Of a stretch of 64,000 bases of DNA, positions 1 to 6,297 are shown in pieces. A model generated the notes under the pieces. That model saw nothing but the letters and a program-made list of their open reading frames with translations. It was not told where the DNA came from and searched no databases. Numbering within the stretch: the stretch's first letter is position 1; each line of letters opens with the position of its first letter. The DNA comes from Geothermobacter ehrlichii (GTDB taxonomy: Bacteria; Desulfobacterota; Desulfuromonadia; Desulfuromonadales; Geothermobacteraceae): positions 62,001 through 126,000 of the forward strand of contig NZ_VNIB01000003.1 of assembly GCF_008124615.1 (NCBI RefSeq), in the 5' to 3' direction. Position numbers and translations under genes: made by a program.

Positions 1-231
1 CTGCTGCTGGCGCTCCGGCGGCAGCTGCTTGAACTGGCGATAGCGCTTGCGCAGCAGCTCCTTCTGTTCCGGGGTGAGCTGTTGCCAGCGTTTCAGCGCC
101 TGGCGGAAAGCGGGAGACTCGGTGTCGGTCAGTTGCGGCTTCGAACCGGGGGGGGCGGTGGCGGTCGCCGGCTGGCCGGCGGCAAGCAGCAGGGCCGCTG
201 TCAGTATGAGCAGAATCCGGGACGTCTTCAT
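1..231 (-). CDS. DUF3106-type exported protein (3' end cut by window edge)
   Basis: Read from the reverse complement, the protein begins MKTSRILLILTAALLLAAG, a clear signal peptide with cleavage expected near QPATATA. Then comes a Trp/Gln/Arg-rich segment with RWQQLTPEQKELLRKRYRQF and QLPPERQQQ. That pattern (RWxxLsPeqrexLrxRyxxfkxLPPeeR) is typical of DUF3106 proteins, which lie beside ECF sigma/anti-sigma pairs in many proteobacteria. The start codon overlaps the stop of the 78-aa gene upstream (ATGA), so it is the last visible member of the sigma operon. The C-terminus lies outside the window. A periplasmic helical function is inferred; no biochemical role is established for the family. 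Confidence 0.75.
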   Translation of the reverse strand, partial: MKTSRILLILTAALLLAAGQPATATAPPGSKPQLTDTESPAFRQALKRWQQLTPEQKELLRKRYRQFKQLPPERQQQ

Positions 232-464
232 TGTTTTTCCTCCTCCAGAGCCTGGACGGTCTCGAGGTCTTGCAGCAGGTCGAGCAGCTCCAGCAGTTCG
301 ATCTGGGCGATCACTTTTTTGTCTTCGTCGCTCAGTTGCGCTTCGCTTTCCGGCTGTTTCCGGTTGGTGGGTGCCTTCTCATCACCGGCGCCTGCGGCTG
401 TCGGCAGCAGCAGAAGCGGCAACAGCAGAAACAGCGGCCATCGCCTAGCAGGTCCGGTTTTCAT
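228..464 (-). CDS. small exported protein with LLQDL-type tail
   Basis: This 78-residue protein has an N-terminal hydrophobic segment (WPLFLLLPLLLLPTAAGA, about residues 9-26) that looks like a signal peptide. A charged linker follows, then a C-terminal leucine/acidic segment, IELLELLDLLQDLETVQAL. The tail resembles the end of the anti-sigma factor encoded directly upstream, sharing the hexad L-L-(Q/E)-D/L-L-(E/D). Both gene ends overlap neighbours by ATGA, so translation is probably coupled to the anti-sigma gene and the DUF3106 gene. I recognise no named family. A periplasmic helical partner of the anti-sigma tail or of the DUF3106 protein is a reasonable but untested guess. Confidence 0.65.
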   Translation of the reverse strand: MKTGPARRWPLFLLLPLLLLPTAAGAGDEKAPTNRKQPESEAQLSDEDKKVIAQIELLELLDLLQDLETVQALEEEKQ

Positions 465-916
465 CCCAACTCCTCCAGATCCTGCAGCAGGTCAAGGTCC
501 TGCAACAGCTCAAGATCCTGCAACAGGTCGAGTTGTTCGAGAACGTCGATCTCGACCAGAATCCGGGGTGAGGTCTTTTGCGGGACAGGTATCGTCCCCG
601 GTTTCCAGAGGACCAGCAACAAAGAGAGGGCGGCGACGGTGCCCAGGGCCAGCGCCGGCAGCGGCCCGGGCAGCCAGCGCCGCTGGCGGCGCTGCCCGAC
701 CGAGTCGACCACCCGGCGGGCGAATCGTTTTTTTTCTTCGTCGGAGAGCCTGATCCGGTCACCGATGAGGGCCAGGTCGGCCGCGATTCGCTCCAGTTCC
801 TCCCGGCATGCGGCGCAGGACGCCAGGTGCCGCTCGACGGCGGCGGCCCGGTCCGCACTCAGTTCCCGGTAGTGATAGAGAAGCAGGTCGTGTTGCCGAC
901 AGTCCTTGCTGTTCAT
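461..916 (-). CDS. zinc-finger anti-sigma factor with repeat tail
   Basis: This 151-aa protein starts MNSKDCRQHDLLLYHYREL and carries the zf-HC2 anti-sigma motif (C6...H30-x3-C34-x2-C37, HLASCAAC). A cytoplasmic helix follows, then one transmembrane segment (PALALGTVAALSLLLVLW, about residues 90-107). The periplasmic part ends in a run of LLQDLE-type hexapeptides encoded by an 18-nt tandem repeat. The family binds and silences an ECF sigma factor, which is encoded just upstream. The start at 916 is preferred over an in-frame ATG at 949 because AAAGGA lies at proper spacing before it. The repeat tail is not part of the normal zf-HC2 fold and may be the sensory or docking element. Confidence 0.85.
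   Translation of the reverse strand: MNSKDCRQHDLLLYHYRELSADRAAAVERHLASCAACREELERIAADLALIGDRIRLSDEEKKRFARRVVDSVGQRRQRRWLPGPLPALALGTVAALSLLLVLWKPGTIPVPQKTSPRILVEIDVLEQLDLLQDLELLQDLDLLQDLEELG
479..532 (-). repeat. three 18-nt tandem units encoding hexapeptides
   Basis: Three near-identical 18-bp units at 479-496, 497-514 and 515-532, of the form (A/G)TCCTGCA(A/G)CAG(G/C)TC(A/G)AG on the plus strand, encode the LLQDLE-like hexapeptides of the anti-sigma tail. A related unit recurs near 268-290 inside the next gene. The units differ by single substitutions, so this is a genuine in-frame minisatellite. Confidence 0.8.
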
Positions 917-976
917 CGTCTGTCCTTTCTCGACTCCCGTTTCGTTCACGCGTCGCAGCCGGCGTGCTTGCGCGCA

Positions 977-1555
977 TCAGGCACCCTTCAGGTCGCCGAG
1001 GCTGGTCCGAAGGGTCTGTACGGCGCGGTGCAGGTGCGCTTTGACCGTGCCCTCGCTCAGCCCCAGGGCAGTTGCGATCTCTTTCAGCGGCAACCCCTCG
1101 TCGTGCCGCAGGGTGAAGACGGCCCGCTGCTGGGGCGACAGCTGTTGCAGGGCCTGGCGCAGCCGACGGACGCTTTCCCTGGCCTGCAGCTCTTCGTCCG
1201 GCCCGGGCCCGGGATCGGCCGCCAGCTCGACCGGATCGCTCCCCTCGTCGTCGGCTCCGCGAAAGAAAAAAATCCTGCGTTTCAGCTTTTCCCGCCGCAG
1301 ATGGTCGATGGCCAGTCGGCTCAGGGTCCGGTAGAGCCAGGTGGCGAGGCTGCTGTCGCCGCGAAAGCTGCCCAGGGAACGGTGCAGGCGCAGGAAGGTT
1401 TCCTGGGCCAGGTCCTCGGCCAGATCACGGCTGCCGGTCATGCGCCAGCCCAGATTGATCAGGGGCTGGATGTGGCGTTCGACCAGCCGGGCGAAGCTTT
1501 CGTCGTCGCCTTCCCTGGCTCGCTGCAGCAGAATCTCTTCGTCACGGTCGACCAT
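977..1555 (-). CDS. ECF RNA polymerase sigma factor (RpoE-like)
   Basis: From MVDRDEEILLQRAREGDDESF the protein is 192 aa, normal for ECF sigma factors. Region 2 is seen in RAREGDDESFARLVERH and the -10 recognition helix in AEDLAQETFLRLHRSLGSF...LATWLYRTLSRLAIDHLRR. Region 4 is QLSPQQRAVFTLRHDEGLPLKEIA followed by LGLSEGTVKAHLHRAVQTLR, a helix-turn-helix. A longer reading from an ATG at 1624 adds 23 residues without family similarity, and neither start has a strong Shine-Dalgarno, so the start is uncertain. It heads an operon with its anti-sigma factor, a small exported protein and a DUF3106 protein, the classic layout of an envelope-responsive regulon. Confidence 0.88.
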   Translation of the reverse strand: MVDRDEEILLQRAREGDDESFARLVERHIQPLINLGWRMTGSRDLAEDLAQETFLRLHRSLGSFRGDSSLATWLYRTLSRLAIDHLRREKLKRRIFFFRGADDEGSDPVELAADPGPGPDEELQARESVRRLRQALQQLSPQQRAVFTLRHDEGLPLKEIATALGLSEGTVKAHLHRAVQTLRTSLGDLKGA

Positions 1556-1866
1556 GGAGCGAGAGTAGCCGTCGACCGGGATGCTGTCAACGATGGCCAC
1601 AGCAGGGGCAGACCGGGTGACCATGGCGTCTGGGGCTTCGGCATATCGGGCAGCGTTTCATGGTGCAACTCCTCGGCGATCGTTCCTCCTGTCATTTGAG
1701 ACGAGCCGGCTGGCAAAAAGTTTACCGATGGTTGAAGAAAAAGGTGGAGAAAGGATTCGGCCACCGGCGATTGACAGCGTCGGAGCAATCCGTAAACTTG
1801 GGACGTTTCGCTGCCGACAGGTGTTGTCGCGGCGGTCTGCAAACCAAATTCAACGGGAGAGTCGAC

Positions 1867-3669
1867 ATGAAACAGGACGGGCAAGCGTGGGACCTTTCGC
1901 CCCTCTATGCCTCGCCGGAGGATCCGGCGCTTGAAGAAGATCTGAAGGAGGCGCTGCAGCTGGCCGGCTGTTTCCGGCACGATTTTCGTGGTCGTATCGC
2001 CTCCGACAACCTGAGCGCTGAACTGCTCGCCGCTGCCCTGCGCGCCAGCGAGCAGCTGCAGACACTGCTGCTGAAGCCATGCCTCTACGCCCAGCTGCTC
2101 TTCGCCGCCAATTCCGGCCCGGCGGCGCACAAGGCGCTGGTCGCCCGCACCCGCGAGGTCTGGAGCGAGGTCAGCGAGCAGACCCTCTTTTTCGAGCTGG
2201 AGATCCTGCGTATCGACCAGGAGCTCTATCAGCAACTGATCCGCGATCCGGAGGTCGCCCCCTACCGGCACCACCTCGACCGCTTGCGGGCGCAGGCGCC
2301 CTACACGCTCAGCGAACAGGTCGAGCAGGCGCTCAAGCGCAAGGACCTGTCCGGCCGCGAGGCCTTTGTCCAGCTCTTTGACGAGCTGACCGCCGGCCTG
2401 CGTTTCCGCTTTCTGATGCCGGAGGAGGAGGCCGAGCGGGAGGTGACCGGCGAGGAGCTGCTCAGCCTGCTTTATCATCCGGAGCGGCAGGTGCGGGAAC
2501 GGGCCTTCGCCACCTTCCTGCAGCGGCATGCCGAGCAGGAGCTGGTTCTGACTGCCTGCTTCAACAACATCCTGCTCGACCACGGCAAGGAGGCCGAGCT
2601 GCGTGGCTACCCCGACCTGATGACCCCGACCCATCTCGAGTGTGAAACCTCGCCGGAGATGGTGGAACGGATGATGGCGGTCACCGAGGCCAACTACGGC
2701 CTGGCCCGGGACTATTTCGAGCTGAAGAGGCAGCTGCTCGGATACGACGAGCTGAAGAATACCGACATCTATGCCCCGGTCGGAACGACGAGTCGCCGGT
2801 TCGCCCTCGACGAGGCCAGACAGCTGGTACATGAGGCTTTCGCCGGCTTTTCGCCCCGCATGGCCGAACTTGCCGATGCCTTCTTCTTCGAGCGGCGCAT
2901 CGACGTGCCGCCGCGGCCGGGCAAGACGGGCGGCGCTTTCTGCATCGGGATGTATCCCGGCTGCCCGCCCTACGTCCTGCTCAACTTCACCGGCACCCTG
3001 CGCGATGTCTCGACCCTGGCCCACGAGCTGGGACACGGGGTGCACTTTGCCCTGGCGCAGAAGCAGAATCTCTTTCACTACCAGGCACCGCTGCCTTTCG
3101 CCGAGACGGCCAGCGTCTTCGGCGAAATGCTGCTGACTCGTCACCTGCTGGCGCGGGAAAGCGATCCGCAGGTGAAGATCAGCCTGCTCTGTGCCAAGCT
3201 GGAGGAGATCATCGCCACCACCTTCCGGCAGAACGTGCTGACCCGCTTCGAGCAGAAGGCGCATGCCGCCCGCAGCGAGGGGCTGCTGTCGGCCGACGAT
3301 CTCTGCCGGCTCTGGTGGGAGGAGAATGCCCGGCTGTTTGGTGACAGGGTGAGCATGATCGAGCCCTACCGCTGGGGCTGGAGTTATATCAGCCACTTCA
3401 TCCACGCCCGTTTCTACTGCTATTCCTACGTGTTCGGCGAGCTGCTGACTCTCGCCCTCTACCAGCGCTACCTGGAAGATGGGCGCGACTTCGTTCCCCG
3501 CTTTCTCACCCTGCTGGAGAACGGCGGCAGCGACCGGCCGGAGAATCTGCTGCGTCCCCTGGGCATCGACCTGGCCGACGCCGGATTCTGGCAGCAGGGC
3601 TACGACCTGGTGGCGGAGCTGCTCGGCCAGCTGCGGGAACTGATGGCCGGACGGAACCGGCAGGTCTGA
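1867..3669 (+). CDS. M3 family oligoendopeptidase (PepF-like)
   Basis: This 600-aa protein is the usual size of M3B oligoendopeptidases. The zinc motif HELGHGVH is at about residue 386, preceded by GGAFCIGMYPGCPPYVLLNF and followed by FAETASVFGEMLL, whose glutamate is the third zinc ligand. The C-terminal YRWGWSYISHFIHARFYCYSY region is also typical. It has no signal peptide, so it should act in the cytoplasm on short peptides. I chose the ATG at 1867 (MKQDGQAWDLSPLY) because GGGAGA precedes it; the frame is open further upstream but without family similarity. It transcribes divergently from the sigma operon, with about 310 bp between starts. Confidence 0.93.
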   Translation: MKQDGQAWDLSPLYASPEDPALEEDLKEALQLAGCFRHDFRGRIASDNLSAELLAAALRASEQLQTLLLKPCLYAQLLFAANSGPAAHKALVARTREVWSEVSEQTLFFELEILRIDQELYQQLIRDPEVAPYRHHLDRLRAQAPYTLSEQVEQALKRKDLSGREAFVQLFDELTAGLRFRFLMPEEEAEREVTGEELLSLLYHPERQVRERAFATFLQRHAEQELVLTACFNNILLDHGKEAELRGYPDLMTPTHLECETSPEMVERMMAVTEANYGLARDYFELKRQLLGYDELKNTDIYAPVGTTSRRFALDEARQLVHEAFAGFSPRMAELADAFFFERRIDVPPRPGKTGGAFCIGMYPGCPPYVLLNFTGTLRDVSTLAHELGHGVHFALAQKQNLFHYQAPLPFAETASVFGEMLLTRHLLARESDPQVKISLLCAKLEEIIATTFRQNVLTRFEQKAHAARSEGLLSADDLCRLWWEENARLFGDRVSMIEPYRWGWSYISHFIHARFYCYSYVFGELLTLALYQRYLEDGRDFVPRFLTLLENGGSDRPENLLRPLGIDLADAGFWQQGYDLVAELLGQLRELMAGRNRQV

Positions 3670-3734
3670 GCTGCGCGAATCGGCACGGGCGGTTATACTG
3701 GAAGCTGACCCTGTTACCGCAATGGAGGAGCCGG

Positions 3735-3929
3735 ATGAAAAAGGAAAACGAAATGGCACGCACCGGCTGCGAGGGACCGCAGGCGCATGACGACCACCTC
3801 TGCCGGCTGATGGAGCGGGGGCTGGCGGCGGAAATCGACCGCCTGACCTGCGAGGCCAACTTCACCTGCCGCAACTGCGGCGCCTATGCCTCGCAGGCGG
3901 AATGTCTCTGCAATCCCGAGCCGCTTTGA
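3735..3929 (+). CDS. small cysteine-rich protein, possible zinc ribbon
   Basis: This 64-aa protein has a strong ribosome binding site (GGAGG, 7 nt before ATG). Residues 38-58 hold four closely spaced cysteines (TCEANFTCRNCGAYASQAEC plus LCNP), consistent with a small metal-binding knuckle. The N-terminal half is charged and includes HDDHLCRLMERGLAAEIDRL. I do not recognise a named family. It lies between the peptidase and a secreted protein, on the same strand and 34 nt from the next start, so the two small genes may be co-transcribed. Confidence 0.6.
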   Translation: MKKENEMARTGCEGPQAHDDHLCRLMERGLAAEIDRLTCEANFTCRNCGAYASQAECLCNPEPL

Positions 3930-3963
3930 CCCTGTGCGATCTTCTGTCTCGAGGAGATACGAC

Positions 3964-4746
3964 GTGCCGTTCAGGTTGACCTTGTTCCTCTGTCTTTTGA
4001 TGCTGCCCCTGTCCCTTCGTGCCGCGCAAAAGCCGGTGGTCTGGTTTGACCAGGCCCATGGCCAGGCGTTTCGCATCGACCGGCAGGGGCCGCTGCATCT
4101 GACCGATTTCGCCCGCCTGCTCATCGAGCAGGGGAGTGTCGCCGAAACCAGCCGGCAGCCGCTTGACAGCGGCATGCTCGACAAGGCCGAGGCGCTGGTA
4201 CTGTCGGGGGCCTTCCGGCCCTACAGCGAGGCCGAGATCGACGCGGTGATGGATTTTCTGCGGCGGGGCGGCCGTCTGGCGGTGATGCTGCATATCGCAC
4301 CTCCCGTCGGGACCCTGCTGCACCGGCTGGGAGTCGATTTCTCCAACGGGGTGATCCGCGAACAGGACCGGATACTCGGCGGCGACCCGCTCAACTTCCG
4401 GGTGGTCGACCTGGCCGCTCATCCGGTGTTGGCGGGTTTGCGCGGCTTCAACATCTATGGCGGCTGGGCACTGACCAATACCGGTTCCGGCTGTCGCATC
4501 ATAGCCCGCACCGGGCCGCGGGCCTGGGTCGATCTCGACCGCAACCGGCGGCTCAATCGTGGTGACGCCATGCAGAGGTTCGGGGTGGCGGTGGCCGGCA
4601 CACTCGGCAAGGGGGGCTTTATCATTTTCGCCGATGACGCCATCTTTCAGAACCGTTTTCTGGCGGCCAACCGCCGGCTGGCCGTCAATCTGGCCCGTTG
4701 GCTGTTGGGGAAGCCGACGCAGAACAGGCAGGTGGCGCAGCGTTGA
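3964..4746 (+). CDS. exported DUF4350-like protein
   Basis: A GTG start at 3964 is preferred because GAGGAG sits 7 nt upstream and it begins a good signal peptide, (M)PFRLTLFLCLLMLPLSLRA. The mature part (about 240 aa) starts KPVVWFDQAHGQAFRID and contains EALVLSGAFRPYSEAEIDAVMDFLRRGGRLAVML, the layout of DUF4350/GATase-like domains. Near the C-terminus GFIIFADDAIFQN and a LARWLL helix complete the fold. Such domains are non-catalytic relatives of class I amidotransferases. Function is unknown; a periplasmic location is inferred. A strong terminator lies about 75 nt after the stop. Confidence 0.7.
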   Translation: MPFRLTLFLCLLMLPLSLRAAQKPVVWFDQAHGQAFRIDRQGPLHLTDFARLLIEQGSVAETSRQPLDSGMLDKAEALVLSGAFRPYSEAEIDAVMDFLRRGGRLAVMLHIAPPVGTLLHRLGVDFSNGVIREQDRILGGDPLNFRVVDLAAHPVLAGLRGFNIYGGWALTNTGSGCRIIARTGPRAWVDLDRNRRLNRGDAMQRFGVAVAGTLGKGGFIIFADDAIFQNRFLAANRRLAVNLARWLLGKPTQNRQVAQR

Positions 4747-4819
4747 ATGCCGTTTCAGCACCTTTAAAAGGACGCTGCTGCTGCGAAATCTTGGATGTCT
4801 TGCAATCCGGTCAGCGCAC

Positions 4820-4858
4820 AAACGAAAAGGCCCGCCGTCAGGCGGGCCTTTTCGTTTT
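4820..4858 (+). terminator. intrinsic terminator, 16-bp perfect stem
   Basis: The arms AACGAAAAGGCCCGCC (4821-4836) and its exact complement (4841-4856) enclose a GTCA loop and are followed by TTTT. The near symmetry of the A and T tracts means it could stop transcription in both directions. It ends the transcription unit of the exported protein. Confidence 0.93.
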
Positions 4859-4872
4859 ACAAAGGAGGAGAG

Positions 4873-5010
4873 ATGAGACTAAAAGCCGTGGTGGCTGATG
4901 AAGCGTGTCCAGCCGAGCTTTCTGCGAGCCCGGGCCGAGAACTGAATCGGACAGGCCACCTGGTGATGGTGGCTGCGTCCGCTTTTTTTGCCCAGAAAAT
5001 AAAGTCTTGA
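4873..5010 (+). CDS. possible 45-aa small protein
   Basis: Just after the terminator an excellent Shine-Dalgarno (AAAGGAGGAGAG) runs straight into ATG at 4873, giving MRLKAVVADEACPAELSASP and ending AFFAQKIKS. A short hydrophobic stretch (HLVMVAASAFFA) lies near the end. No family is recognised and codon use is not decisive. The ribosome binding site is the main evidence; it might instead be a leader or chance feature. Confidence 0.35.
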   Translation: MRLKAVVADEACPAELSASPGRELNRTGHLVMVAASAFFAQKIKS

Positions 5011-5462
5011 AAAAATGCGCATTTAGTCTGTCTTTCGTCAAGGTTCATGGTGATGGTAAGACCACTGGCCCAGGCTGTCAACCGTGTGAAATCTGTAAAA
5101 AAATGTTTTAAATGAAAAAATAGCGTCAACCTGTTTGAAATGTTTGAAAATAAATTTGTCGATCAAAAAATTATTTTTTGTTCATTTATTGGTGCGAAAC
5201 GGCGTCATGCGTCCAAAACCCCAAAACTACCACCCATTTCGGGATTCGGCTGCCGGAACGGGCCCATCTGCCACGTTGCCGCTTCGGTGCTCGGCGAGGT
5301 GAGATCCACGCCTGCGCCCGAATCGGTCGGTCGCCTTGCAACTGGACCCGTTCCGGCACCCTCGGTCCGCAAAAAATGGTGGATTTGGGGAAACGGTGAT
5401 CTCTTGCGGCAAAAGCGGGGGCGGGGTAAGCTGGTGAAAACCGTTACGGGCAGGGTGCGAGG
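5011..5462. other. gene-poor region: AT-rich patch and palindromic element
   Basis: No convincing gene is seen. Bases 5080-5215 are markedly AT-rich compared with the rest of the window, with TGTTTGAAA repeated twice (near 5130 and 5141) and long A/T runs. Bases 5220-5390 hold a palindromic element listed separately. The patch could be a promoter or upstream activator for the membrane protein starting at 5463, or foreign DNA. Confidence 0.5.
5220..5390. repeat. palindromic intergenic element, copy 1
   Basis: The left end carries CACCCATTTCGGGATT (5231-5246) and the right end TGGTGGATTTGGG (5377-5389). Both are found again in the same order at 34401-34445. Inside is a perfect 12-nt inverted repeat, TGCCGGAACGGG (5251-5262) against CCCGTTCCGGCA (5347-5358). 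The ends are roughly inverted relative to each other (CCAAAAC...CCACC / GGTGGATTTGGGG). This resembles a small non-coding mobile or regulatory repeat. Confidence 0.65.
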
Positions 5463-6212
5463 ATGGAGCAGGAAAAGCCGCAATCGGGGGAAGGACTGAG
5501 GGGGATCGCCGGACTCTATACCCGGCAGGAAATAAAGAAATTCGTCTCCGGTTACCTGCTGCTGCTGGCGGTGGTCGAGGGACTGATCTTCTTTTTCTGC
5601 TGGGTCAGCTATCTTGGCGACGGCCAGACGGCCTTTCCCTGGAAGGCCTACCTGATCGCCTCCTTTCTCGTGCCGGTGGCCATCTCCTTTCTGCTGGGCG
5701 TTGTCGCCTATGGATTCGGCAGGTACCTGATGCCGGGCGAAGAAGCACCGGCAGACGGTGAAGTCGACCGGCCGCCGAACCGTTTCGAGGAGGCGATGCT
5801 CAGCCTGCGCCAGGTGCCCTTTCTGGTCGCCCTGCTGCTGCTGGTGCTGGCCGGTGGCCTGGTCTACAAGCTGGACGCCATTGTCGCCTTTGTCGCCCGG
5901 GCCGGTGGCGAGGCGGCCCGTTATCTCTTCATCCTGGTGCTGGTCGTTCTCGGGGTGGCCGGCGTGGTCGCCCTGGTCTGGATGATCCTCAGCTATCGCC
6001 TGCGCTGCCGGCGGCTGGCCTATCTGCACCAGTTCCGGCTCGAGGTCATCGAGCGCACCGGCATGGTGCTGCTCGAGGATGAAACCCTGGTCGACCGGGA
6101 CGGTCAGGTGGTGGAGCGTCCCGGGCAGTCGGAGATGTCCGCCTCTTTTTCGCGCGACGAACTGACCCTGCTGCCCCGGCTGCCGGGTCGCAGCCGCGAC
6201 GGAGAGCGGTAA
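5463..6212 (+). CDS. integral membrane protein of unknown function
   Basis: This 249-aa protein has four predicted transmembrane helices: about residues 28-48 (GYLLLLAVVEGLIFFFCWVS), 62-84 (LIASFLVPVAISFLLGVVAY), 118-135 (VPFLVALLLLVLAGGLVY) and 155-177 (YLFILVLVVLGVAGVVALVW). Soluble segments lie at both ends, and the C-terminal tail after RLRCRRLAYLHQ carries no recognised domain. GAGG precedes the ATG. I recognise no family, and there is no co-directional neighbour because the next gene points the other way. Confidence 0.65.
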   Translation: MEQEKPQSGEGLRGIAGLYTRQEIKKFVSGYLLLLAVVEGLIFFFCWVSYLGDGQTAFPWKAYLIASFLVPVAISFLLGVVAYGFGRYLMPGEEAPADGEVDRPPNRFEEAMLSLRQVPFLVALLLLVLAGGLVYKLDAIVAFVARAGGEAARYLFILVLVVLGVAGVVALVWMILSYRLRCRRLAYLHQFRLEVIERTGMVLLEDETLVDRDGQVVERPGQSEMSASFSRDELTLLPRLPGRSRDGER

Positions 6213-6297
6213 ATCGTTTTGCAAGGCCCGCCCAGGACCTCAGGTACGGTCAGGTTTTCTCCAGGTTTTCCCGCAGGTCTGGCGGCATCTGCCGCAC

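Noticed and set aside
3760-3780. A TGGCAC string suggesting a sigma-54 promoter
   Set aside because: It lies inside a coding sequence and the -12 GC is not at the right spacing.
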